A stretch of DNA of 64,000 nucleotides, taken from Pseudomonas sp. Tri1. GTDB lineage: Bacteria > Pseudomonadota > Gammaproteobacteria > Pseudomonadales > Pseudomonadaceae. The first letter of the stretch is position 1; each line of letters opens with the position of its first letter. Below are positions 17,857 to 26,063 of the stretch, piece after piece. The notes below the pieces were generated by a model. The model was not told where the DNA came from. It saw only the letters and a list, made by a program, of their open reading frames with translations, and did no database searches. The stretch lies in NCBI RefSeq assembly GCF_017968885.1, contig NZ_CP072913.1:6364501-6428500 (forward strand). Direction: 5' to 3'. The position numbers were made by a program, and so were the translations under genes.

Positions 17857-19224
17857 ATGCAGAAAGAAACCGAAATCAAACTCCGCGTCAGCCGCGAGAC
17901 CCTGGCAGCCCTGCGCGAGCACCCGCTGCTGAAAAAACGCAACAAGAGTGGCTGGGAACGCCATGAATTGATGAACCAGTACTTCGACACGCCTGAGCGT
18001 GACCTGGCCCGGGCCAAGGTTGCCCTGCGCCTGCGTCGCGACGGCGAAGAGGTGATCCAGACCCTCAAGACCCGTGGCCAGAGCATCGCCGGCCTGTCCG
18101 AGCGCAACGAATACGACTGGCACCTGCCCAAGGCCAAGCTCGATCTGAAGAAGCTCGACGGCGAGTGCTGGCCCGAGACCTTGGCCGAACTGGACAAGAA
18201 AACCCTCAAGGCCATCTTCACCACCGATTTCGTCCGCGAACGCGCCGAAATCGCCTGGGGTCGTGGCAAGAGCAAAGTGGTCATCGAAGCCGCGCTGGAC
18301 CTGGGCCACGTGGTGGTCGGCAAGCAGAAGGAAGAAATCTGCGAGCTGGAGCTGGAACTGCGCGAAGGCGAGCCCGCCGCGCTGCTGGAACTGGCCGCTG
18401 AACTGGCCGCGACCCTGCCGTTGATGCCCTGCGACATCAGCAAGGCCGAGCGTGGCTATCGCCTGTATGACGCGGGCAGCTATGCCCTGAGCCTGCCGGC
18501 CCCGCAACTGACCACCGAAACGCCGCTGGACGACGCCTTCGCCGCGCTGAGCTGGCATTTGCTCGGCAGCAGCCAGCGCCTGGCCGAGCAATATCGTTTC
18601 AATGGCCACTGGCGCCTGTTGCAGGACTGGGTGGAAAACCTCGCCGAATTGCGCGCCCTGCTCAGCAGCCTCGGCCAGGCCGCACCGCGCCAATCGACGC
18701 ATGATTTGCGCGTGGCACTCGACGCCCTGCTGGAAGACTGGCGCCCGCTGGTCCAGGCCGGCCTGGACGACGAAGACGTACGCAAGGCTGCGCCAGAACA
18801 GTTCCTCGAAGAACTGCAAGACCCGCGCTGGGGCCTGTTTTCCCTCAACACTTCACGCTGGCTGCTGGCTCGTAGCTGGGCCGCCGAGCGCAACACCCGC
18901 GGCAATCGCCAGGGCGCCGCGCAACTGGGCAGCTGGTTGCCACGCCTGCTGGGCGAAGAATCCTCGTCCCTGCAATTGCAACGCTATCAGCAGCAGCCGG
19001 AAGACCTCGCCGAGCAACTGCCGCGCATCGAACGCATCCAGGCCTGGCTCCACCACGCCCGTCATGTGCTGGAGATCCCGGAAATGGATCGCCTCTACGG
19101 TGAGCTGAATAAACTGGCGCAGTTGGCTAACGCACCGATCACCGACGAAGCGCTGGATGCGCGTAAACAACAGGCGATTGCGGTTTACCAGAATCGGGCC
19201 TGGAAGACTTTGCTGCGTCTGTAA
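17857..19224 (+). CDS. CYTH and CHAD domain protein (inorganic triphosphatase, YgiF-like)
   Basis: This is a 455-residue cytoplasmic protein. The N-terminal CYTH domain (about 1-200) starts with the diagnostic ETEIKL (E5, E7, K9) and alternating charged strands that bind triphosphate and metal. The C-terminal CHAD domain (about 230-445) is helical with conserved His/Arg/Lys and is known in the family to bind polyphosphate. E. coli YgiF hydrolyses inorganic triphosphate. The start at 17857 gives the canonical CYTH N-terminus; the frame extending to 17776 adds unconserved sequence. It is divergent from argE. Confidence 0.88.
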   Translation: MQKETEIKLRVSRETLAALREHPLLKKRNKSGWERHELMNQYFDTPERDLARAKVALRLRRDGEEVIQTLKTRGQSIAGLSERNEYDWHLPKAKLDLKKLDGECWPETLAELDKKTLKAIFTTDFVRERAEIAWGRGKSKVVIEAALDLGHVVVGKQKEEICELELELREGEPAALLELAAELAATLPLMPCDISKAERGYRLYDAGSYALSLPAPQLTTETPLDDAFAALSWHLLGSSQRLAEQYRFNGHWRLLQDWVENLAELRALLSSLGQAAPRQSTHDLRVALDALLEDWRPLVQAGLDDEDVRKAAPEQFLEELQDPRWGLFSLNTSRWLLARSWAAERNTRGNRQGAAQLGSWLPRLLGEESSSLQLQRYQQQPEDLAEQLPRIERIQAWLHHARHVLEIPEMDRLYGELNKLAQLANAPITDEALDARKQQAIAVYQNRAWKTLLRL

Positions 19225-19253
19225 CCTCCAGCATCTGCTGCGCCTGTAATATT

Positions 19254-19351
19254 GCTATCGCGAGCAAGCTCGCTTCCACAGTGGATCTTCAGCGAACACA
19301 CTATCTGTGTACGTCAGAGTCCCCCTGTGGGAGCGAGCTTGCTCGCGATGG
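19254..19351. repeat. REP inverted pair (REPIN-like), copy 3
   Basis: GCTATCGCGAGCAAGCTCGC at 19254-19273 and, inverted, CTGTGGGAGCGAGCTTGCTC at 19325-19344 (continuing to 19351) flank a spacer of about 42 bp. The pair lies between the convergent CYTH/CHAD gene and the Lrp-family gene. Confidence 0.92.
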
Positions 19352-19379
19352 GGCCGGCACAGACACCGAAAAAACAAGC

Positions 19380-19850
19380 TCAGCGCATCACCGGCAAACT
19401 CGTCGTCGATTTGATTTCCGAAAGCGCCACGATCGAGTTCACTTCCTGGATCCCAGGCACCATCGATAGCTTCTCGAAAAAAAACCGCTCATAGGCCTCA
19501 ATGTCTGCCGTGACGATACGCAGCAGGAAATCCACCGACCCCATCAGCACGTAACACTCCAGCACTTCGGGAAAGCCGCGAATCGCTTCGGTGAATTCGG
19601 TGAAATTCGACCGGCCGTGGGCATTGAGTTTGATTTCGGCGAAGATTTGCGTATTGAGGCCGATTTTCTTGCGATCCAGCAACGTCACCTGGCCACGAAT
19701 GATCCCCTCCTCCTTCATCCGCTGAATCCGTCGCCAGCATGGCGATTGGGACAAGCCTACCTGCTCGGCGATCTGCGCACTGGACAGCGAAGCATCTTCT
19801 TGCAGCAGTGCCAGTATCCTGCGGTCGTAGTTATCCAGCTCGCTATGCAT
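19380..19850 (-). CDS. Lrp/AsnC family transcriptional regulator
   Basis: This 156-residue regulator has an N-terminal winged helix-turn-helix (about 8-55, including SSAQIAEQVGLSQSPCWRRI) and a C-terminal RAM/ACT-like amino-acid-binding domain (about 70-150, with the VLMGSVDFLLRI strand). Such proteins sense amino acids and often control the adjacent gene. A small ACT-like gene is divergent across a 126-bp AT-rich gap, making it the likely target. Its ligand is unknown. Confidence 0.9.
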   Translation of the reverse strand: MHSELDNYDRRILALLQEDASLSSAQIAEQVGLSQSPCWRRIQRMKEEGIIRGQVTLLDRKKIGLNTQIFAEIKLNAHGRSNFTEFTEAIRGFPEVLECYVLMGSVDFLLRIVTADIEAYERFFFEKLSMVPGIQEVNSIVALSEIKSTTSLPVMR

Positions 19851-19976
19851 TAATAAACCCCAGATACGCCATTACAAGAATCATACAATTCCCGTTTATC
19901 GCTAAATCACTCATCTTAGATAAGAAATACCGGGCAGCGCATGTAAATATTTCTCCCGCACCCAAGGAGACCGAAC

Positions 19977-20315
19977 ATGCCCCCATTCGAAGCCGTTGCC
20001 ACGGCCCCTACTCGCGCCGACGTCTGGCACAGCGCAAATGCCCATTGCCGCGTGCAATACCATTTACTGGCCGAAGCCGAACCGGATCTGCTGTGCCGGG
20101 CACTGAACCTATTCGCCCTGCAGGGCCTGACACCGCAGTGGGCGCACGTCGAGCGCCACGACGACTTGCTGTCGTTGGAGGTCATCCTGGACGGGCTGAG
20201 CTGGCATCGTGCCCAGGTCCTCGCGGAAAAATTGCGTAACTTGATCAGCGTGTGTTCGGTGGACCTGCAAGACGCTGCTACTGCGCGGGTTGAGCCGATC
20301 CAGGCGGCAGGCTGA
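19977..20315 (+). CDS. Small conserved protein with ACT-like character
   Basis: This 112-residue protein is of unknown function. The region of about 25-95 (VQYHLLAEAEPDLLCRALNL, then LSLEVILDG, then LAEKLRNLISVCSVDL) has the beta-alpha-beta pattern and end segment of ACT domains such as the acetolactate synthase small subunit IlvM. It reads divergently from the Lrp-family regulator and has AGGAG 7-8 nt before the ATG. It could be a stand-alone amino-acid sensor; this is inference from pattern, not a confirmed family. Confidence 0.7.
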   Translation: MPPFEAVATAPTRADVWHSANAHCRVQYHLLAEAEPDLLCRALNLFALQGLTPQWAHVERHDDLLSLEVILDGLSWHRAQVLAEKLRNLISVCSVDLQDAATARVEPIQAAG

Positions 20316-20460
20316 AGGCGCCCAGGCAAGAATTCGAAACGCATTGGTCGGGTAGTGGCCCAACGGTCCATAGGGTCGGGACTATTCTTTTGCAGACCGA
20401 GCCAGGACGCCGAAGCGTCTGTATCGCGGCTTTGCTGCAATTTGTCCAATAGGAACCCAC

Positions 20461-22245
20461 ATGTCCACCAAACACGCCACTCAGGACCGCTGGCTGGACC
20501 TCAACGATCTGCTGCGCCAACTGGTCGCCCAGGGCTTCATCAGTCAGGATTCAGCCGAAACCGCGCTCAATGCCCGCCGACGCCATAGCGCCAATTCCCA
20601 GTTGCATCCATTGGAGTTCATCGCCAACCAGCACCTGGACGATCTTAGTCGCCCCGGCAAACGCCTGGACCTGGAGAGCCTGACCCTGTGGCTGTCCCAG
20701 CAGGCCGGCCAGCCCTACATGCGCATCGACCCGCTGAAAATCAACGTGGCAGCCGTGACGCCCTTGATGTCCTATGCCTTTGCCCAGCGCCACAAAATCC
20801 TCGCGGTGGCGGTCGATCGCGACGCCGTCACCGTGGCCAGCGCCCAGCCCTACGTCAGCAGTTGGGAAGCGGACCTGACCCATGTGCTCAAGCTGCCCGT
20901 CCAGCGGGTGGTCGCCAACCCGGTGGATATCCAGCGCTTGAGCGTGGAGTTCTATCGCCTGGCCAAATCGGTCAGCGGCGCCAACACAGTCGACCAGCAG
21001 CCGAGCAACCTGAGCAATTTCGAACAGTTGCTCAACCTGGGCGCCAGCGACCAGGAGCCGGACGCCAACGACGCGCATATCGTCAATATCGTCGATTGGT
21101 TGTTCCAGTACGCCTTCCAGCAGCGGGCCAGCGATATCCACATCGAGCCGCGTCGCGAACAGGGCACCGTACGGTTTCGCATCGACGGGGTGCTGCATAC
21201 CGTCTATCAGTTCCCGCCGCAGGTAACGATGGCCATTATCAGTCGACTCAAGAGCCTGGGCCGGATGAACGTCGCGGAAAAACGCAAACCCCAGGACGGC
21301 CGGGTCAAGACCAAGACCCCGGACGGTGGCGAAGTGGAGTTGCGCTTGTCGACCTTACCCACGGCGTTTGGCGAAAAAATGGTCATGCGGATCTTCGACC
21401 CTGAGGTGCTGCTCAAGGACTTCGACCAACTCGGCTTCTCCGCCGATGACCTACGCCGCTGGCAAGACATGACCCGCCAGCCCAACGGCATCATCCTGGT
21501 GACCGGGCCGACCGGTTCGGGCAAGACCACGACCCTCTACACCACCCTCAAGAAGCTGGCGACCCCGGAGGTGAACCTATGCACCATCGAAGATCCGATC
21601 GAGATGGTCGAGGCGTCCTTCAACCAGATGCAGGTCCAGCACAACATCGACCTGACCTTCGCCGCCGGCGTGCGCGCGCTGATGCGCCAAGACCCGGACA
21701 TCATCATGATCGGTGAGATCCGTGACCTGGAAACCGCCGAAATGGCGATCCAGGCCGCCCTCACCGGGCACCTCGTGCTCTCGACCCTGCACACCAACGA
21801 TGCGCCAAGCGCCATCAGCCGCCTGCTGGAGCTCGGCGTCCCCCACTACCTGATCAAGGCCACGGTGCTCGGGGTCATGGCCCAGCGCCTGGTGCGCACC
21901 CTGTGCCCGCATTGCAAGGCGCCCCTGACCCTGGACGAAGACGACTGGCAAACCCTCACCCGGCCCTGGCAGGCTCCATTGCCAAGCAACGCCCAGCAGG
22001 CCGTCGGCTGCCTGGAGTGCCGCGACACCGGTTATCGCGGGCGCGCCGGGGTCTACGAAATCATGCAACTGACCGACAGCGTCAAGGCCTTGATCCACCC
22101 CGATACCGACCTGCTGGCGGTGCGCCGCCAGGCGTTCAAGGAGGGTATGCGCAGCCTGCGGCTCTCGGGGGCACAAAAGGTGGCGGCAGGCTTGACCACT
22201 GTCGAGGAGGTCCTGCGCGTGACGCCACAGAGCGAACAGAAGTAG
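20461..22245 (+). CDS. Orphan GspE/PilB-type secretion ATPase
   Basis: This 594-residue type II secretion/type IV pilus-class ATPase has a MshEN/GspE N-terminal region to about 180 and a linker at about 175-205. The ATPase core carries Walker A GPTGSGKTTT (349-358), an Asp box (IEDPIEM near 376-382), Walker B IIMIGEIRD (414-422) and a His box (LSTLHTNDAPS). The zinc-type CPHC (482-485) and CLEC (517-520) cysteines are intact. All motifs look functional. No pseudopilin, inner-membrane GspF or secretin gene is nearby, so its machine must be encoded elsewhere or be unusual. P. aeruginosa has a similar isolated gene in this neighbourhood by memory. Confidence 0.9.
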   Translation: MSTKHATQDRWLDLNDLLRQLVAQGFISQDSAETALNARRRHSANSQLHPLEFIANQHLDDLSRPGKRLDLESLTLWLSQQAGQPYMRIDPLKINVAAVTPLMSYAFAQRHKILAVAVDRDAVTVASAQPYVSSWEADLTHVLKLPVQRVVANPVDIQRLSVEFYRLAKSVSGANTVDQQPSNLSNFEQLLNLGASDQEPDANDAHIVNIVDWLFQYAFQQRASDIHIEPRREQGTVRFRIDGVLHTVYQFPPQVTMAIISRLKSLGRMNVAEKRKPQDGRVKTKTPDGGEVELRLSTLPTAFGEKMVMRIFDPEVLLKDFDQLGFSADDLRRWQDMTRQPNGIILVTGPTGSGKTTTLYTTLKKLATPEVNLCTIEDPIEMVEASFNQMQVQHNIDLTFAAGVRALMRQDPDIIMIGEIRDLETAEMAIQAALTGHLVLSTLHTNDAPSAISRLLELGVPHYLIKATVLGVMAQRLVRTLCPHCKAPLTLDEDDWQTLTRPWQAPLPSNAQQAVGCLECRDTGYRGRAGVYEIMQLTDSVKALIHPDTDLLAVRRQAFKEGMRSLRLSGAQKVAAGLTTVEEVLRVTPQSEQK

Positions 22246-22263
22246 CGGCAGCTCTATCCTCGC

Positions 22264-22351
22264 TGTGGGAGCAGGGCTTGCCCGCGATGAAGACGACGCA
22301 GTCTGCCGGGGAAGCGAGGCGCCTGCATCGCGAGCAAGCTTTGCTCCCACA
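22264..22351. repeat. REP inverted pair, variant units, copy 4
   Basis: TGTGGGAGCAGGGCTTGCCC (22264-22283, continuing to 22288) and the inverted ATCGCGAGCAAGCTTTGCTC (22327-22346, continuing to 22351) differ from the canonical unit by an extra loop base and altered stem bases. It lies between the orphan ATPase gene and the QmcA-like gene. Confidence 0.85.
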
Positions 22352-22438
22352 TAGGTTTGTTCCTACATAGGGAAGATAGTGGCCGCTTGCCCTACACTCA
22401 GGGCTCGCAAGTCATTTCAATCCGAACAGGGAACAGTC

Positions 22439-23359
22439 ATGCAGATCGGTAGCGTTCTTCTACTTTTTGTCGGCCTCGTAATCGCCATTCTATTCATGGG
22501 TTTCAAGGTTGTGCCCCAGGGCCACCAGTGGACTGTCGAGCGGTTCGGCCGGTACACCAATACGCTCAAGCCTGGCCTGAACATCATCATCCCGGTGATG
22601 GATCGCATCGGTCGCAAGATCAACGTCATGGAAAGCGTGCTGGACATCCCGCCCCAGGAAGTCATCACCGCCGACAACGCCACGGTGCAGATCGACGCGG
22701 TGTGCTTCTTCCAGGTGGTCAATACGGCCCAGGCTGCCTACGAGGTCAATAACCTCGAACACGCCATCCGCAATCTGCTGCAAACCAATATCCGCACCGT
22801 GCTGGGGTCCATGGAGCTGGACGCGATGCTGAGCCAGCGCGACGGCATCAATGAAAAACTGCTGCGCACCGTCGATGAAGCCACGGCGCCGTGGGGTATC
22901 AAGATCACCCGGATCGAGATCAAGGACATCAGCCCACCGGCCGATCTGATGGCCGCCATGTCGGGGCAGATGAAAGCCGAACGAATCAAGCGCGCCCAGA
23001 TCCTGGAGGCCGAAGGCCTGCGAGCGTCGGCGATTCTCACCGCCGAAGGCAAGAAACAGGCGCAAATCCTTGAAGCAGAGGGCAGCCGCCAAGCCGCATT
23101 CCTGGAGTCCGAGGCCCGTGAACGCCAGGCCGAAGCCGAGGCCCTGGCCACCAAGGTGGTGTCCCAGGCGATTGCCGACGGAAATGTCCAGGCCGTGAAC
23201 TACTTCGTCGCGCAAAAATACATCGATGCGCTGGGCCGCCTGGCCTCGGCCAATAACAGCAAGGTGATCCTGATGCCGCTGGAAGCCAGCCAGGTCATCG
23301 GTGCCGTCGGCGGCATCGGTGAGATCGTCAAGGCCACCTTTGACAGCAAGAAAGCCTGA
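22439..23359 (+). CDS. SPFH/Band 7 membrane protein (QmcA/stomatin-like)
   Basis: This 306-residue protein has one N-terminal membrane segment ([20 protein letters not shown]) followed by a Band 7/SPFH domain ([19 protein letters not shown] onward). A C-terminal coiled-coil with repeats of the form QILEAEG-AxI/AAFLESEA follows. Such proteins form large membrane-bound cages or microdomains and associate with FtsH or NfeD partners. The ATG at 22439 gives the normal N-terminus. The following gene encodes NfeD 9 bases later, the classic SPFH-NfeD operon. A direct biochemical role is not established for Pseudomonas. Confidence 0.9.
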   Translation: MQIGSVLLLFVGLVIAILFMGFKVVPQGHQWTVERFGRYTNTLKPGLNIIIPVMDRIGRKINVMESVLDIPPQEVITADNATVQIDAVCFFQVVNTAQAAYEVNNLEHAIRNLLQTNIRTVLGSMELDAMLSQRDGINEKLLRTVDEATAPWGIKITRIEIKDISPPADLMAAMSGQMKAERIKRAQILEAEGLRASAILTAEGKKQAQILEAEGSRQAAFLESEARERQAEAEALATKVVSQAIADGNVQAVNYFVAQKYIDALGRLASANNSKVILMPLEASQVIGAVGGIGEIVKATFDSKKA

Positions 23360-23368
23360 GGTGCGCGT

Positions 23369-23818
23369 ATGTGGGTGTTCCTGCAACAAATGTCGTACTG
23401 GGACTGGCTGGCGCTGGGCGTCATCCTGCTGATCCTTGAGGTGTTCGGCGCCGGCGGCTACTTGCTGTGGATCGGCATGGCCGCCGCAGCTGTCGGCCTG
23501 CTGACCTTCATCCTGCCGCAGATGTCGTGGGAGCTGCAGTTCCTGTTGTTCGGCCTGTTCGCCATCGCGACAGCACTGTACTGGTGGCGACGCCAGCGCA
23601 GCGCCATTCGCGAAAGCGATCAACCGTACCTCAACCGGCGAGGACAGGAGCTGATCGGCAAGGTATTCCCGGTTCATGAAGCGATTGTCGATGGACGCGG
23701 CAAGATCAAGGTGGCTGACAGTGTCTGGCTGGCCAAGGGTCCCGAGTCGTCCGTGGGTACGCGGGTCAGGGTGGTCGCGCAGGAAGGCGCGGTGCTGCAG
23801 GTGGAGCGGGCTGACTGA
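23369..23818 (+). CDS. NfeD family membrane protein
   Basis: This 149-residue partner of the preceding SPFH protein has two to three N-terminal transmembrane segments (WLALGVILLILEVFGAGGYL and onward) and a cytoplasmic OB-fold NfeD C-terminal domain from about 85 to 149 (GKVFPVHEAIVDGRGKIKV). This is the short NfeD1b type (YbbK-like) without the ClpP-like protease domain. The spacing of 9 bases and conserved pairing indicate co-transcription and joint action in membrane organisation. Confidence 0.88.
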   Translation: MWVFLQQMSYWDWLALGVILLILEVFGAGGYLLWIGMAAAAVGLLTFILPQMSWELQFLLFGLFAIATALYWWRRQRSAIRESDQPYLNRRGQELIGKVFPVHEAIVDGRGKIKVADSVWLAKGPESSVGTRVRVVAQEGAVLQVERAD

Positions 23819-23886
23819 GAAGTCACGGAACTGAATCGAGGCGCAGGTAATCCAAAGTCATAGTTAACCCAGTGGAGTCACCTATC

Positions 23887-24204
23887 ATGCGTCTCAAACT
23901 TGCTGTCGCTACCCTAGCCTTGCTGTCTCTTCCTGTTGGCTCGGCAATGGCCGACACGTTTTGGCGTAACGTCATCTCATCCGGTGCGACCACCGGTTCC
24001 ACCTACCTGACCTTCAAGGATCACAAACTGATCGTCGCCGCCCAGGATGATGCCGGCAGCTTTGTCGCCAGTGACGGCGGTATCCGTGGTCCATACCTGG
24101 AAGCAGCGATGCAGAAAGTCCGTGCCGACAACCCTGGCCTGCAAGCCACCGACATGGAACTGGCCAACGCGATCCTGGCGAAAAACGCCGTCGCCCAGGA
24201 CTGA
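23887..24204 (+). CDS. DUF2388 small secreted protein
   Basis: This 105-residue protein has a clear signal peptide (MRLKLAVATLALLSLPVGSA, cleavage after AMA near 23). A short mature domain rich in small residues follows, beginning DTFWRNVISSGATTGSTYLT and ending in DMELANAILAKNAVA. This is the Pseudomonas DUF2388 family, of unknown function and often present in several copies. The chosen ATG at 23887 matches the signal-peptide start. A strong terminator follows at once, so it is likely monocistronic. Confidence 0.85.
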   Translation: MRLKLAVATLALLSLPVGSAMADTFWRNVISSGATTGSTYLTFKDHKLIVAAQDDAGSFVASDGGIRGPYLEAAMQKVRADNPGLQATDMELANAILAKNAVAQD

Positions 24205-24220
24205 TCCCCAGGCCCATGAA

Positions 24221-24250
24221 AAATGCCGCTCGATTGAGCGGCATTTTTTT
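24221..24250 (+). terminator. Terminator of the DUF2388 gene
   Basis: AAATGCCGCTC (24221-24231), GATT loop, GAGCGGCATTT (24236-24246), then T residues to 24250. It begins 17 bases after the stop. Confidence 0.93.
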
Positions 24251-24280
24251 GCCTGGCGAATATCCAGAGGCTGCCCCAAC

Positions 24281-24376
24281 CCCCTGTGGGAGTGAGCTTG
24301 CTCGCGATAACAGTGTGTCAGTCAACATCAATACTGCTGATCCACCGCTATCGCGAGCAAGCTCGCTCCCACAGGG
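24281..24376. repeat. REP inverted pair (REPIN-like), copy 5
   Basis: CCCTGTGGGAGTGAGCTTGC (24282-24301) and the inverted GCTATCGCGAGCAAGCTCGC (24347-24366, to 24376). The inner flank CAGTGTGTCAGTCAACAT resembles copy 2, so the module is larger than the REP palindrome alone. Confidence 0.92.
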
Positions 24377-24387
24377 TACAGTCGGCC

Positions 24388-24771
24388 TTACTCGCCGATA
24401 GCAGTCTTGTAGCCTGCTGCGTCAAGCAGCTTGTCCAGCTCGGCCTTGTCGCTTGGCTTGAGCTTGAAGATCCAGGCGCCATACGGATCAGAGTTCAACA
24501 GCTCCGGCGAACCGCTCAGTTCTTCGTTGATCGCGATCACTTCACCGGCAATCGGGGCGTAGATATCGGAAGCGGCTTTGACCGACTCCACCACGCCGGC
24601 CTGGTCGCCTGCGGCAAAAACCTTACCGACCTCAGTCAGCTCGACAAACACCACATCGCCCAAAGCTTCCTGTGCGTGATCGCTGATGCCCACGGTGACG
24701 GTACCGTCAGCTTCCAGGCGCGCCCACTCGTGGCTTTCGGCAAAATGCAAATCGGTAGGGATAAAACTCAT
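24388..24771 (-). CDS. gcvH: Glycine cleavage system H protein
   Basis: This 127-residue lipoyl carrier shuttles the aminomethyl group between GcvP, GcvT and Lpd. The lipoylation site K65 lies in VESVKAAS, the canonical motif. The start at 24771 gives the standard length; the frame to 24786 adds five residues. It lies 52 bases after gcvT on the same strand. No gcvP follows: a REP pair and the convergent DUF2388 gene occupy the expected place. Confidence 0.95.
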   Translation of the reverse strand: MSFIPTDLHFAESHEWARLEADGTVTVGISDHAQEALGDVVFVELTEVGKVFAAGDQAGVVESVKAASDIYAPIAGEVIAINEELSGSPELLNSDPYGAWIFKLKPSDKAELDKLLDAAGYKTAIGE

Positions 24772-24823
24772 GCTCTGTGTCCTCAAGAGAAAGTGTCAGC
24801 GGCCAGCGGCCCGCCGCAAAAAG

Positions 24824-25906
24824 TTAGATCAGGGTTTTACCATGGCGGACGAAGGTCGGCTTGACCACCCGCACCGGGTACCACTTGCCACGAATCTCCA
24901 CCTCCGCACGGTCGGCGGTCGCCATCGGAACACGTGCCAAGGCAATCGACTTGCTAAGCGTAGGAGAAAAACTACCACTGGTGATCTCTCCTTCGCCAAC
25001 ATCAGCGATGCGAACCACCTGATGGGCGCGTAAAACACCCCGCTCCTCCAGCACCAGGCCGACCAGTTTGTGCTGCACACCGCCAGCGAGCTCGGCTTCC
25101 AGGGCACTGCGACCGATGAACTGACGACTGGCTGGCTCCCAGGCTATGCTCCAGGCCATGTTCGAGGCCAGCGGGGAAACACCCTGGTGGATGTCCTGGC
25201 CATAGAGGTTCATGCCAGCCTCCAGGCGCAAGGTATCGCGGGCCCCGAGACCGATGGGAGAAATGCCGGCCCCCACCAGATCATTGAAGAAACTCGGGGC
25301 TTCGTGGGCGGGCAAGACAATTTCCAGCCCGTCCTCACCGGTGTAGCCGGTTCGGGCAATGAACCAGTCACCGTCGGCGCGACCTTCGAAGGGTTTGAGT
25401 TGCTGGATCAACTGGCCACGCGATTGCGTGACCAGCTCGGCGATCTTGTGCCGGGCCTGGGGGCCCTGGATCGCCAGCATCGCCAGTTCGGGACGCTCAT
25501 GCAGTTGCACGTCGTACTCACCCAACTGCGCCTGCATCCAGGCCAGGTCCTGATCGCGGGTCGAAGCGTTGAAGACCAGACGATAACCGTCCTCGACCCG
25601 ATAGATGATCATGTCGTCGACGATGCCGCCGCGCTCGTTGAGCATGGTGCTGTACAAGGCACGTCCTGTGTCCTGCAAGCGATCGACATCATTGGCCAGC
25701 AAGCGCTGCAACCAGGCCTTGGCCTGAGGGCCGGCCACGTCGATCACGGTCATGTGGGATACATCGAACACACCGCAGTCGCGACGCACCTGATGGTGTT
25801 CTTCGACCTGCGAACCGTAATGCAAAGGCATATCCCAACCGCCAAAATCGACCATCTTCGCGCCTAGGGCGAGATGAAGGTCATACAGAGGCGTACGCTG
25901 TCCCAT
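24824..25906 (-). CDS. gcvT: Aminomethyltransferase (glycine cleavage T protein)
   Basis: This 360-residue folate-dependent enzyme releases ammonia and passes the methylene group to tetrahydrofolate. It starts MGQRTPLYDLHLALGAKMVDFGGWDMP, with the folate-site sequence HYGSQVEEHHQVRRD and the conserved FDVSHM segment. The strong GGAAGGAG before 25906 fixes the start over the longer frame to 25963. It forms an operon with gcvH. A roughly 150-bp leader with a perfect small hairpin precedes it. Confidence 0.94.
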   Translation of the reverse strand: MGQRTPLYDLHLALGAKMVDFGGWDMPLHYGSQVEEHHQVRRDCGVFDVSHMTVIDVAGPQAKAWLQRLLANDVDRLQDTGRALYSTMLNERGGIVDDMIIYRVEDGYRLVFNASTRDQDLAWMQAQLGEYDVQLHERPELAMLAIQGPQARHKIAELVTQSRGQLIQQLKPFEGRADGDWFIARTGYTGEDGLEIVLPAHEAPSFFNDLVGAGISPIGLGARDTLRLEAGMNLYGQDIHQGVSPLASNMAWSIAWEPASRQFIGRSALEAELAGGVQHKLVGLVLEERGVLRAHQVVRIADVGEGEITSGSFSPTLSKSIALARVPMATADRAEVEIRGKWYPVRVVKPTFVRHGKTLI

Positions 25907-26001
25907 GGGTTTCTCCTTCCGGGCTTGGCGAAGGTGCGGACGGGCACTGCACGGCGTAGACACCTTGAAGAAAAGGCGTTCTCAACCACTCTCAGTTACC
26001 C

Positions 26002-26018
26002 GGTCCGACAGACGGACC
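26002..26018 (-). other. Perfect hairpin in the gcvT leader
   Basis: GGTCCG (26002-26007) and CGGACC (26013-26018) flank ACAGA, about 100 bases upstream of gcvT. No T-run follows, so it is not an intrinsic terminator. It does not match the glycine riboswitch core. It could be a small leader structure or a weak stop after fbpB. Confidence 0.4.
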
Positions 26019-26063
26019 GCACCGAATGCCGCGCATTGTAGCCGCATGACGTAGGACTGACAC

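Noticed and set aside
25907..26063. Glycine riboswitch upstream of gcvT
   Set aside because: I looked for the conserved glycine-aptamer core but found only one small hairpin without the signature loops.
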